Shown here: positions 1 through 7,779 of the stretch, piece by piece
How the letters are laid out: each line of letters starts with the position of its first letter
Numbering within the stretch: position 1 is the first letter of the stretch
NCBI GenBank assembly: GCA_964609825.1
Contig: CAZSSH010000005.1
Coordinates: forward strand, 1-64,000
DNA length: 64,000 nucleotides
Direction: 5' to 3'
Origin: CAZSSH01 sp964609825
Lineage (GTDB): Bacteria; Verrucomicrobiota; Lentisphaeria; Victivallales; Victivallaceae
Notes under the pieces: generated by a model
Told to the model about the DNA's origin: nothing
Seen by the model: only the letters and a program-made list of their open reading frames with translations
Databases searched by the model: none
Program-made: the position numbers and the translations under genes

Positions 1-19
1 AAGTTTGTTCACTCATCAT
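1..19 (-). CDS. Start of an unidentified gene running off the left edge
   Basis: Only the first codons are in the window (they read M-M-S-E-Q-T). The ATG at 19-17 overlaps the TGA of the upstream NifX-like gene in an ATGA arrangement, which suggests translational coupling. An AAGAGGA-like ribosome binding site lies just before it. In clusters of this kind the partner is often a MinD/Mrp-type ATPase, but nothing of the protein beyond six residues is visible, so that is only a guess. Confidence 0.5.
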
Positions 20-408
20 AAATCCTCTTGGGGTTTGGTATTTTGACAGCATTGCCGGAAATGACGGCGGCAACCGGGCATGATGTGATTGACATTTAAG
101 CGGCGGCGCGAGGCGGCAAACGCTTCCGCCACCTGCCGCCAGTCGCCGGCGGCAAAAGGCACGATACGGATCCGGCGTTCGTTAAAATATTGCAGCGTCT
201 CGTTGGCGATGGCGCCGCAAATGACCGCACAGAGCTTGTATTGGCTGAGAAGGTCGATTTTGAGCGCATCTTCAGCGGGGAGCGCGAGCTCGCACTCAAT
301 GGCGATTTGGCGGCGGCAGCACTGCAAAATCAGCAAGGTATGCGCCGACTCAAAGACCGGCGAAATGCGCCCGGTGTCGCAATTGACGGTAATTGCCAGT
401 TTCATCAT
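16..408 (-). CDS. NifX/NifB-domain (orange-protein-like) protein
   Basis: This 130-residue protein has the single-domain fold of the dinitrogenase iron-molybdenum cofactor biosynthesis family (COG1433; NifX, the C-terminal part of NifB, and the Mo-Cu orange protein ORP). Visible hallmarks are the N-terminal MKLAITVN strand, a VFESAHTLLI-like segment and the ICGAIANE turn near residue 65. The C-terminus is unusual: a Cys/Arg-rich tail with Cys in MPGCRRHFRQCCQN that could hold metal. The start is ATGATG after an AAAGGTCG ribosome binding site. A sigma-54 promoter sits about 33 bp upstream and a sigma-54 activator gene follows on the same strand side, so the gene is probably the first of a sigma-54-controlled operon continuing off the window. 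It is not evidence for nitrogen fixation. Confidence 0.8.
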   Translation of the reverse strand: MMKLAITVNCDTGRISPVFESAHTLLILQCCRRQIAIECELALPAEDALKIDLLSQYKLCAVICGAIANETLQYFNERRIRIVPFAAGDWRQVAEAFAASRRRLNVNHIMPGCRRHFRQCCQNTKPQEDL

Positions 409-440
409 CGACCTTTCGATTTATCGTTTGATGATATTGT

Positions 441-456
441 AGCATAAGGCGTGCCA
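441..456 (-). promoter_or_regulatory. Sigma-54 (-24/-12) promoter
   Basis: Read on the minus strand the site is TGGCACGCCTTATGCT, with the invariant GG and GC separated by exactly 10 bases as in the RpoN consensus (TGGCAC-N5-TTGCW). It lies between the sigma-54 activator gene and the NifX-like gene and points to the latter, placing transcription start near 429. Confidence 0.85.
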
Positions 457-511
457 AGTTGATCAAAATCGTTTTTGAGCTTAAAATGTCTCCGCAATCG
501 ATAATTACAGG

Positions 512-523
512 GGCAATTTTGCC
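512..523. promoter_or_regulatory. Candidate upstream activator site (inverted repeat)
   Basis: GGCAA-TT-TTGCC is an inverted repeat about 55-70 bp upstream of the sigma-54 promoter, a usual position for an enhancer bound by the activator encoded next door. It lies just after that gene's stop codon. The repeat is short, so this is inferred from position. Confidence 0.4.
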
Positions 524-529
524 ACACTG

Positions 530-1891
530 TTAAGGTTTTACCGTGTCGTTTTTGCCCCGCTTGCGACCGTCGGGCGGGAGGTCGCCGGGCCCGAGTTTTT
601 TGAGTTTGCGGTAAAACGTGGTATGGTCGATCCCCAAAAGTTGCGCCGCCTGCCGCCGGTTGCCGCCGGTGGTCCGCAAGGCGTCGCGGATGGCTGCAAG
701 TTCGGTGGCTTGGATCGTCCGGCGGATGGAGTTGCCGGATGTCGTGACCGTGGCGCGGCCGTTGAGATAATCGGGGAGATCCTCCACATTGATCACCCGG
801 CCGCGGCAGAAGACCATCGAGCGCTCGATCACGTTTTCGAGCTCGCGGATGTTGCCCGGCCAATCAAAGGCATTGAGGATTTTTAACGCCGAGCTGCTGA
901 TTCCGTCCAAATCTTTATGCATCAGGCGGTTGAAACGGTTGATAAAGTGTTCGACCAAAAACTCGATGTCCTCGCGCCGCCGGCGCAATGGCGGGAGCTC
1001 GAGATGAATTACGTTGATCCGGTAAAACAAGTCCTGACGAAACAACCCCTCCCGTATTCTTGTTTCCAGATCGCGGTGGGTGGCGGCGATGATCCGGACA
1101 TCGCTCTTGATGCTTTTGGTGCCGCCCAAGGGCTCAAACGAGCGCTCTTGCAGTACGCGTAAAAGGCGGATTTGCATGGCGGGTGAGATTTCGCCGATTT
1201 CATCCAAAAAGAGCGTACCCCCCTCGGCCAAGGCAAAGCGCCCGGGTTTGTCGCGGTCGGCCCCGGTAAACGCGCCTTTTTGGTAGCCGAAGAGCTCCGA
1301 CTCCAAGAGTGTCTCCGGAAACGCGCCGCAGTTGATGGCGACAAAAGGCTTGTCCCGGCGCGGGCTGTGGTTGTGGATGGTGTTGGCCAACAGCTCTTTG
1401 CCGGAGCCGGTTTCGCCGGTAATGAGCACGGTGGCGGTACTGCCGGCGACTGCTTCGAGCTGCGAAAACATCTTTTGCATGGAGCTGCTGCGGCTGGCAA
1501 AGTCGCCCAGCTGGTGAAAAAAATCGATTTCACTTTGGAGCTTTTTTAAATCGCTTAAATTGCGAAAGGTTTCCGCGCCGCCGATGACGTTGCCCCGGTC
1601 GTCGCGCAAGACTGCCGTCGAGATGCTGATCGGGATTTTGCGGCCCTCGTTGCTGATGATAAAGCAGCTTAAATCGATGACCGGGCGGTTTTCGTCCAAC
1701 GTTTTGCGAAGAGGGCAACCCGTTTCGCACAAACTCGAGTGAAAGACGTCGCAGCAGAGTTGGCCGACGGCCTCTTCGGGCAGGATATGGATCATCTCCC
1801 CGGCCGAGCGGTTGAGGTAGGTGATCCGGAACTCCGGGTCGACGGTAAACACCCCGTCGGAAATGCTCTCCAGTATGGCGCGGTCGTCCAT
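530..1891 (-). CDS. Sigma-54-dependent activator with PAS sensor domain
   Basis: This is an NtrC-family enhancer-binding protein of 453 residues. Residues 1-115 form a PAS domain containing a Cys cluster (Cys46, 47, 55 and 59, in a CCDVFHSSLCETGCPL segment), which may sense redox or bind a cofactor. The AAA+ domain follows, with Walker A GETGSGKE (159-166), the sigma-54-contacting GAFTGA loop (206-211) and Walker B GGTLFLDE (224-231). The C-terminus is a Fis-type helix-turn-helix (GNRRQAAQLLGIDHTTFYRKL). There is no receiver domain. An AGGGA ribosome binding site precedes the ATG. The gene lies immediately upstream of a sigma-54 promoter and a NifX-like gene, which are its most likely targets. 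This resembles the arrangement of the Desulfovibrio orp (orange protein) locus. Confidence 0.95.
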   Translation of the reverse strand: MDDRAILESISDGVFTVDPEFRITYLNRSAGEMIHILPEEAVGQLCCDVFHSSLCETGCPLRKTLDENRPVIDLSCFIISNEGRKIPISISTAVLRDDRGNVIGGAETFRNLSDLKKLQSEIDFFHQLGDFASRSSSMQKMFSQLEAVAGSTATVLITGETGSGKELLANTIHNHSPRRDKPFVAINCGAFPETLLESELFGYQKGAFTGADRDKPGRFALAEGGTLFLDEIGEISPAMQIRLLRVLQERSFEPLGGTKSIKSDVRIIAATHRDLETRIREGLFRQDLFYRINVIHLELPPLRRRREDIEFLVEHFINRFNRLMHKDLDGISSSALKILNAFDWPGNIRELENVIERSMVFCRGRVINVEDLPDYLNGRATVTTSGNSIRRTIQATELAAIRDALRTTGGNRRQAAQLLGIDHTTFYRKLKKLGPGDLPPDGRKRGKNDTVKP

Positions 1892-1938
1892 GGCAAAATT
1901 TCCCTAAAAAGAAGGTTACGCCCTTAATATATCATACT

Positions 1939-1956
1939 GTTGCAAAAATGCAACAC
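1939..1956. promoter_or_regulatory. Inverted repeat upstream of the sigma-54 activator
   Basis: TGTTGCA-AAAA-TGCAACA is a perfect 7-bp inverted repeat 48 bp upstream of the activator start. A TATGAT-like -10 on the minus strand lies beside it. It could be an operator or autoregulatory site; no protein can be assigned. Confidence 0.35.
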
Positions 1957-2035
1957 AAGATTGAATCATTTGATGCGTTTGTTGTTAATGTCGTCGGGAG
2001 CGCGTAAAATTTCGGTTTTTTTACCGACAATACAC

Positions 2036-2064
2036 TTGCGTACTCGCATGATTGGCTTTATACT
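2036..2064 (+). promoter_or_regulatory. Sigma-70 promoter for the trehalase-like gene
   Basis: TTGCGT and TATACT are separated by 17 bp. Transcription would start near 2071, upstream of the ATG at 2120. Confidence 0.6.
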
Positions 2065-2119
2065 ATAAAAAGTTTAGCATAATGTGACCAAAAACAGTCA
2101 ATCAAGGAAAAATAAAAAG

Positions 2120-3367
2120 ATGTCAAATACCGAAAAAAAACGTGCTGTATTGCTTGATTTTGTGTTGCAGCACGCCCGCAAAATGTTCAATGCTCCGTCA
2201 GGGGTGTTAAAGCGGCCGTTTCTTGACCCGGGCGCCCAGTATGCGAGCAATTTGTGGGACTGGGACTCGTATTGGGCGGCGGAGGCGCTGCTTGGGATCG
2301 CGGATTTGCTGCCTGAGGCCGAAAAAGCGGAGTTTTACCGGACGGCGCTGGAGCATGCCCGCGGGTCACTCTTGACCTTTTTTGATTATCAGCACACGGA
2401 CGGCAGCATGCCGATTTTGCTGACGGTAAACAACCCCGATGCCTTTGACTCGCGCAACAGCAGCAACAATATCGCCAAACCGGTCATCGCCCAGTTTGCC
2501 CGGTTGCTGGAGCGGCACGGCGCGTTGACTTTGGAGGAGCGGCCGGTGATTATCCACGGTTTGCGGCGCTTGGCCGAGTGCCGGATGAACCGCTCCAAAA
2601 AATCTCCGTCGGGTCTCTATGTGTGGAATACCGACACCGCCATCGGCGTTGATGACGACCCGAGCGCCTGGGCCCGGCCGGCCGGTTCGAGCGCCCATAT
2701 TTATCTCAACTCGCTGGTGTTTGCCGATCTCTCCGCCGCCGCCGAACTCGCCGCCGGCTGGGGATTTGCCCAAGAATCGGGGTTTTTTGCCGAGCAGGCT
2801 AAGGAATTGCAAGCGGCCGTCCAAAAATACTGCTTTGACGAGCGCGACGGCCTGTATTACACGGTGGACGTCCAGTGTGTCGCTGTGCACCCCAAATGGC
2901 AGAATGTTTATCTCCACCACTCGCTGGAGCCGTTTTGGCATGTGTTGCCGCTTAAAATCGGCTCGTGGTGCTCCTTTATGCCGTTGTGGTGCAAAGTCGC
3001 CACCCAAGAGCAGGCCCAACGCATGGTGCGCGAGCATCTGGTCAAGCCCGAACGCTTTTGGACTCCCTACGGCATCCGGTCGCTGGCGGCGGACGAAAGG
3101 ATGTATTCGCCGGAAGTTTCGCGCGGCAACCCCTCCAACTGGCTCGGACCGATTTGGATCATCACCAGCTTTGTGGTCTGGCGCGGGTTGAAAAATTACG
3201 GGTTTGACGCCGAAGCGCGCGAGCTTGCCGACAATGTCTTAACCTTGCTCGCCGGTGATTGCGCCGACAACGGGGTCATGCACGAGTACTACAGCCCGGA
3301 AACCGGCCGCGGGATCTCCGGGCCCGGATTTTTAAACTGGAATTTGCTGGCGGTCTTGATGTCCTAG
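2120..3367 (+). CDS. Trehalase/GH63-like glycoside hydrolase
   Basis: This 415-residue protein has the look of an (alpha/alpha)6-barrel glycosidase of the GH37/GH63 group (trehalase, alpha-glucosidase, mannosyl/glucosylglycerate hydrolase). An early LWDWDSYWAAEAL motif carries the Asp expected to act as acid. A WNTDTAIGVDDDPS segment follows in the middle, and the C-terminus has SRGNPSNWLGPIW and a MHEYYSPETG motif with the candidate catalytic Glu. There is no signal peptide, so it is likely cytoplasmic. I chose ATG 2120 because an AAGGAA ribosome binding site precedes it; the upstream in-frame ATG at 2084 has none. The substrate cannot be read from sequence. Confidence 0.8.
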   Translation: MSNTEKKRAVLLDFVLQHARKMFNAPSGVLKRPFLDPGAQYASNLWDWDSYWAAEALLGIADLLPEAEKAEFYRTALEHARGSLLTFFDYQHTDGSMPILLTVNNPDAFDSRNSSNNIAKPVIAQFARLLERHGALTLEERPVIIHGLRRLAECRMNRSKKSPSGLYVWNTDTAIGVDDDPSAWARPAGSSAHIYLNSLVFADLSAAAELAAGWGFAQESGFFAEQAKELQAAVQKYCFDERDGLYYTVDVQCVAVHPKWQNVYLHHSLEPFWHVLPLKIGSWCSFMPLWCKVATQEQAQRMVREHLVKPERFWTPYGIRSLAADERMYSPEVSRGNPSNWLGPIWIITSFVVWRGLKNYGFDAEARELADNVLTLLAGDCADNGVMHEYYSPETGRGISGPGFLNWNLLAVLMS

Positions 3368-3417
3368 ATTACTTGAGTTGTCTGGGTTTGCCGGGGGGAG
3401 ATCATTTCCGGTCATTT

Positions 3418-4749
3418 TTATTGCTCATAGTCGCCGTCATCAGGCTCAATGCCGCTTTGCCGGTTGACCCGGGCGCCAGCTGGTGCTGCCACCGGGCCTG
3501 TCAGCAGCGGGTCGGCAGTGTCAAGCATCCAGCGGTCGAGGCGGTTGCGAAGCTCGGTTAAAATTGGCCGGTAAGCAATTTCGGCTGCCAAGGAGTGACT
3601 CTCCGCCGGGTCGTGCCAGAGGTCAAATAATTGCTCTTCGGCAATGCGCGGTCGCGTGTCCAAATCGGCCTTCTGACGCAAAAAGCGTTTGGTGAGCCCG
3701 TTATCAATGTTGGGCAAAATAATCTTGGAAAAAGCATCGCCGCGGCGGACATAACGGTAGCGCGGCGTCTGGATTGTCCGTTGCACGTCGCGCGCGGCAT
3801 GGTAATTGATTTCGGCAAAGACCGCGTCGTGAATTTGCCCGAATTCGCCGCGCAGCAACGGATACAGTGATTTGCCCTCCAGCCAACCGGGTGCATTGAG
3901 CCCGGCCCATTCACAGACGGTCGGGTAAAAATCAAGGTGTGAAATCAATGCATCGCTCACGATACCGCCACCGAGTCCGGGAACTTTGAGGAGAAACATG
4001 ACACCGCAGCCGTGATCGTTGAGATTGCACTTCATCCCCGGAAAGGCGACGCCGTGGTCGGTTGTCACCAAAATCAAGGTGTCGTTATTGAGTTGGTTGG
4101 CCGCAATGGCGGCAAATATTTGACCGAAACACTTGTCCGCATGGCGAACCATGGTGGCAAACATTGCCCAGTCGCGCCGGCACTCCGGACTATTCGGGAT
4201 CGGCGCCGGGGGTTTCATATAATCGGGATCATCGATCGCGTCCGGTGTTTCCGGGTAGGGGCGGTGAGTGGCATTGAGCCCAAGAGACAAAAAGAACGGT
4301 TGTTGATGCGGCCGCCCGAGAAATTCGCATGCCTTGGCGGTATTGGCCAGATCCTGGCCCATCCCGCCGTGCGGATGGTTGCTCTCATTTTTTTCGCGGT
4401 AGCGCTCGCTGTAGTTGAGTATGTGCTCCTCTTGCTCGGAAGTTTCGTGCTGGATGCCGCATAATACGGTGTGATAACCGTTGCCGCGGAGAAAGTTGAC
4501 AAGATGTTTCGCCGGATCGTTGAGTGAAAAACCGCGATGCGCCAGCCCCAGCATGCCGCACTGGTGCGGATATTGCCCGGTGAGCAGCGATGCGCGGGCA
4601 GGTGAGCATGTCGGGCCGCAGTCAAACGCCTGGCGAAACAGCGCCGCGCCGCTGGCAAATTTCATCAAATGCGGCGTGTCGAGCGCGTACCCGTAGGGAG
4701 AAATGCAACGTCCGGTATCGTGGGTATGGAGGTAGACGATGTTTTTCAT
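3418..4749 (-). CDS. Cys-type sulfatase
   Basis: This 443-residue enzyme belongs to the alkaline-phosphatase-superfamily (type I) sulfatases. The consensus active-site motif C-S-P-A-R begins at Cys48, which must be oxidised to formylglycine. Metal-binding His/Asp residues are visible at the N-terminus (HTHDTG) and in TTDHGVAFPG. No signal peptide is evident, so the substrate is probably a sulfated oligosaccharide already imported. ATG 4749 is chosen over an upstream in-frame ATG at 4773 because the protein then begins directly at the sulfatase fold (MKNIVYLH) and clears the preceding gene. It is the last gene of an operon with a TauE/SafE exporter and an anaerobic sulfatase maturase. Confidence 0.93.
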   Translation of the reverse strand: MKNIVYLHTHDTGRCISPYGYALDTPHLMKFASGAALFRQAFDCGPTCSPARASLLTGQYPHQCGMLGLAHRGFSLNDPAKHLVNFLRGNGYHTVLCGIQHETSEQEEHILNYSERYREKNESNHPHGGMGQDLANTAKACEFLGRPHQQPFFLSLGLNATHRPYPETPDAIDDPDYMKPPAPIPNSPECRRDWAMFATMVRHADKCFGQIFAAIAANQLNNDTLILVTTDHGVAFPGMKCNLNDHGCGVMFLLKVPGLGGGIVSDALISHLDFYPTVCEWAGLNAPGWLEGKSLYPLLRGEFGQIHDAVFAEINYHAARDVQRTIQTPRYRYVRRGDAFSKIILPNIDNGLTKRFLRQKADLDTRPRIAEEQLFDLWHDPAESHSLAAEIAYRPILTELRNRLDRWMLDTADPLLTGPVAAPAGARVNRQSGIEPDDGDYEQ

Positions 4750-4762
4750 GATCCGATTGCCT

Positions 4763-5647
4763 TTATATTGCAAGTTTCCAAAGTTTCCACCCGACCATCA
4801 GCAAGGCGAGCGCCACCACGCAGATGAAATATTTGCGCATCTGGCGGTCGCCTGCATTTTTTTGCAGCCGGACCCCCAGATGCGTCCCCAAAAAACTGCC
4901 GATCAACAATTCGGGCAGCAAGGGCCAGGCGAGATTGCCGTGCAAGAGGTGAAACGCGGTGCTGCCGACGCCCGACAAAAAGACGATCATGGTGGTGGTC
5001 AAGGTCGCGTGTTTGGCGTCCTGACCCACGAGGTAGAGCAACACCGGGAGCATCACCACCCCGCCGCCGATGCCCAAGAGGCCGCTCAATATCCCCATGC
5101 CGAAGCCGAGCGTGATGAGCACCGGGATGCTGAAAGGTCCCGTCGGAATGGTGCGAAAATCATACAGCGGGGGGATTTTGCACGTATGTAGCAAGCCCGG
5201 ACGGCAGACTCCTGTATTGTTGGGGTGCCGGAGCTCCCACGTCATTCCCATAATGATTGCCGCCAATAAGAGGGCAAAGAGGAGTAATAATACCATATCC
5301 GCCGCCGGGACGCTGCTCCCGGTGGGGAGGGGCACCGCCCCCGCGACCTTTAAGGCCTCGACCATTTTGCCGCCGAGCCACGCCCCCGGAAAAATGCCGA
5401 CGGCCGAAACCAGCGCGACTTTAAGCCCCAGCCAGCGCCGGTCGAGTCGCTGCTGCAAGGTAAAAACCGAGGCGGCGGTGACTTGCACCGAGCTCGTGCC
5501 CACGGCAAGCGTCATATCCAAGCCCAAAAAGATATTCAATGCCGGGGTCAGGATAAAGCCACCCCCGGCGCCGAAAAAGCCGGTCAGTACGCCGACGGCG
5601 CTTCCCAGCAATAAGGTGCTCGCAAAGGTGTAAAGATCTAAGGTCAT
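4763..5647 (-). CDS. TauE/SafE-family anion exporter
   Basis: This 294-residue polytopic membrane protein has the duplicated TauE/SafE hallmark: a GFFGAGGGFILTPAL segment in the first half and GLLGIGGGVVMLPVL in the second, each followed by a T-T/S-S-rich helix. About eight membrane segments are apparent. The family exports sulfite, sulfoacetate or related anions. Lying between a sulfatase and its maturase, it most likely clears sulfate or sulfite released by the sulfatase; that role is inferred. Its ATG overlaps the maturase stop by 4 bp, indicating co-translation. Confidence 0.88.
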   Translation of the reverse strand: MTLDLYTFASTLLLGSAVGVLTGFFGAGGGFILTPALNIFLGLDMTLAVGTSSVQVTAASVFTLQQRLDRRWLGLKVALVSAVGIFPGAWLGGKMVEALKVAGAVPLPTGSSVPAADMVLLLLFALLLAAIIMGMTWELRHPNNTGVCRPGLLHTCKIPPLYDFRTIPTGPFSIPVLITLGFGMGILSGLLGIGGGVVMLPVLLYLVGQDAKHATLTTTMIVFLSGVGSTAFHLLHGNLAWPLLPELLIGSFLGTHLGVRLQKNAGDRQMRKYFICVVALALLMVGWKLWKLAI

Positions 5648-6741
5648 CTTATGCTCCGGTCATTGATTTTTTGAGCAATCGCCTCAAAACGGCCGATGGT
5701 GTAATCATAAAACATTTGCCAGTCCTGACACAAGGTACTGAAGCCTCCGGTGCGGTGTTTGGGGCAGTCGCCCATGCATAATGGGAGGTAGCGGCAACGG
5801 CTGCAACGCTCTTGGCGCGGATTTTTGAGCATGCCCCAGTCGCGGTAGCCGGGGAGGGCGCGAAGTTCGGCAAAACTGCTTTGATTGATGTTGCCGAGCT
5901 TAAGCTCTGCTTTGACAAAAAAATCGCAGGGGTAAACATCGCCGTTATGCTCCACAACAAGATAATTGCAGCAATTTCCCGCCATCGGACAGACGGTGGG
6001 TACGCCGGTTGCGAGGCGAGAAAGGATCGAGTCAAAGAGTCTCACCGAGACTTTTCCAACATCGCCGGCAAACCACTCGTCAAAGATTTGGCACAAAAAT
6101 TTGCCCCATTCGCCGGGAGCGAGGGCATAGGGTTGGCGCTGACCGTTTTGATCAAACTCGACGCACTCGATGTATTGGTGAAAATGGATGCCGAGCTTTT
6201 TCAAATACCGGTAAACCGTGACCGCGTGTTTTTGATTGGCGGCGGAGACGAGCGTCAAAGCGTTGAACTCGACCCGATGACGCTGCAATACTGCCAAACC
6301 TTGCATGACTTGACCGTGACTTCCCGCGCCGCCGGCATTTTGGCGGAAACGGTCATGCAATTCTGCCGGTCCGTCAATGCTGATCCCGACCAGAAAATTT
6401 TGATCATGCAAAAATTTTCCCCAGCCGTCATTGAGTAATGTTCCGTTGGTTTGCAGCGAGTTGGCAATGGTTTTGCCGCGCCCGTATTGCTGCTGCAAGC
6501 GGACGGCTTGTCGAAAAAAGTCAAGCGTCATCAACGCGGGCTCGCCGCCCTGCCAGCCAAAGGTGTGTTGTTTGAGCGCAAGGGCAAGATAGTTGGCGGT
6601 GATTTTTTGCAGCGTTTCGCGGCTCATCCGGTGCGGTTGCGGGCCAAATATCGCCGCTTTGGGCAAATAAAAGCAATAACTGCAACGCAAATTGCAGTCA
6701 AACGACGCCGGTTTGATGAGGAGCGAAAATGATTGATCCAT
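5644..6741 (-). CDS. Anaerobic sulfatase-maturating enzyme (radical SAM)
   Basis: This 365-residue radical SAM/SPASM protein installs formylglycine in sulfatases without oxygen. The SAM-cluster motif is CNLRCSYC (Cys16, 20 and 23), followed by a FGWQGGEPALM motif and a GISIDGPAELHD segment typical of anSME. The C-terminal SPASM region carries the auxiliary-cluster cysteines (CPMAGNCCNY, DVYPCDFF, CSRCRYLPLCMGDCP). Its neighbour sulfatase carries a Cys-type motif, matching this enzyme class. First gene of a three-gene operon, driven by the promoter at 6777-6805. Confidence 0.95.
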   Translation of the reverse strand: MDQSFSLLIKPASFDCNLRCSYCFYLPKAAIFGPQPHRMSRETLQKITANYLALALKQHTFGWQGGEPALMTLDFFRQAVRLQQQYGRGKTIANSLQTNGTLLNDGWGKFLHDQNFLVGISIDGPAELHDRFRQNAGGAGSHGQVMQGLAVLQRHRVEFNALTLVSAANQKHAVTVYRYLKKLGIHFHQYIECVEFDQNGQRQPYALAPGEWGKFLCQIFDEWFAGDVGKVSVRLFDSILSRLATGVPTVCPMAGNCCNYLVVEHNGDVYPCDFFVKAELKLGNINQSSFAELRALPGYRDWGMLKNPRQERCSRCRYLPLCMGDCPKHRTGGFSTLCQDWQMFYDYTIGRFEAIAQKINDRSIR

Positions 6742-6776
6742 CTTGTGTATTTCGTTTTTTGGCGAACCCTGGTTAT

Positions 6777-6805
6777 AATATACCCATCATGCGGGATTTT
6801 TGCAA
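6777..6805 (-). promoter_or_regulatory. Sigma-70 promoter of the sulfatase operon
   Basis: On the minus strand TTGCAA and TATATT are 17 bp apart. The -10 ends about 35 bp upstream of the maturase ATG. Confidence 0.65.
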
Positions 6806-6898
6806 TGCTAAAAAAGGATGTAAAATATCACTTTAAGATGTTTCTTGCTTGTAAAAATGCTGATTTATGCTTTTTTATATTAAAAAAGGATAATAAAA

Positions 6899-7774
6899 GT
6901 GAAGACAGTCAAGCTCGTTACCCTCACTCCGGTGCCGCGCGGCGCCAATTATATGGAGTGGGAAACCTTTCGCATGGGGCCCAGGTATATTTACGCCCAT
7001 CAGCTCTTGTATATTTTTGACGGCAGCGGCACCGGGATGCTGGATGGCGAAGAGTTTGCATTGGAGCCGGGATTGCTGACGATTTACGGGCCGGGGACGC
7101 TGCACGATTTCCGGAGCGATGCCGGGGTTAAGTTTACGGGGGGGACGATGTGTTTCTCGTGGGTGGTGCCGTCAGAAAAACAGCTCTCGGTCGGCAACCG
7201 CAGTGTTGAAGTTGCCGACGCGGCTTACTGGGAGTATGCCGATGAGCCGGTCCGGATCGAGAGTTTGCCGCCGTTTCCGATCCGGCTTTTGCTGACCGGA
7301 GCGGTGCGCCGCCACTGGGAGCAAGTATTGCGCGAGACCGGACTTTTGTGGCGCAAGGAGCCGCACTCTTTGGAGGCGGTGGTCAAAGTCAAATCAACTT
7401 TGCTTGAGTTGATCGCCCTTTTGCGCAAATGTCTGGCCGCTCCGGCGGAGTCGCCCGAACCCGCCGGTCTGGAGCGTTTCCGCAAGTTTGTGAGTGACCA
7501 CTATGCCGCCGACATCAGCCGCCGCGACGCGGCGCGGGCGGCGGGAGTCTGTGAGAGCCATTTAACCGGCTTGCTGATCCGTTATTACCAGAGCAACTTT
7601 AATGATTATCTGAATCAAACGCGCCTCGCGGCGGCGCTTGAGCTGTTGCAGTACAGCAATTTAAACGTCAAAGAGGTGGCCGCCGCCGTCGGGTTTCACT
7701 CGAGCAGCTACTTTATCGCCCGGTTTAAGGGGCGCTACGGTGTAGCTCCCGGCAAAGCCCGCAACGGCGTTTAA
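6899..7774 (+). CDS. AraC-family transcriptional regulator
   Basis: This 291-residue protein has an N-terminal cupin-like sensing domain (FDGSGTGMLDGEEFALEPG, then GPGTLHDFRSD) and a C-terminal AraC double helix-turn-helix (residues ~200-285; SHLTGLLIRYYQSNFNDYLNQTRLAAALELL, recognisable also in the VKEVAAAVGFHSSSYFIARF segment). The start is GTG preceded by AAAGGA. It is divergent from the sulfatase operon and convergent with the FAD oxidoreductase gene, so the sulfatase operon is the likelier target. Confidence 0.9.
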   Translation: MKTVKLVTLTPVPRGANYMEWETFRMGPRYIYAHQLLYIFDGSGTGMLDGEEFALEPGLLTIYGPGTLHDFRSDAGVKFTGGTMCFSWVVPSEKQLSVGNRSVEVADAAYWEYADEPVRIESLPPFPIRLLLTGAVRRHWEQVLRETGLLWRKEPHSLEAVVKVKSTLLELIALLRKCLAAPAESPEPAGLERFRKFVSDHYAADISRRDAARAAGVCESHLTGLLIRYYQSNFNDYLNQTRLAAALELLQYSNLNVKEVAAAVGFHSSSYFIARFKGRYGVAPGKARNGV

Positions 7775-7779
7775 TTGTT

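Noticed and set aside
16..408. Evidence for nitrogen fixation
   Set aside because: The NifX/NifB-type domain also occurs in ORP and other proteins, and no nif structural genes are present in the window.
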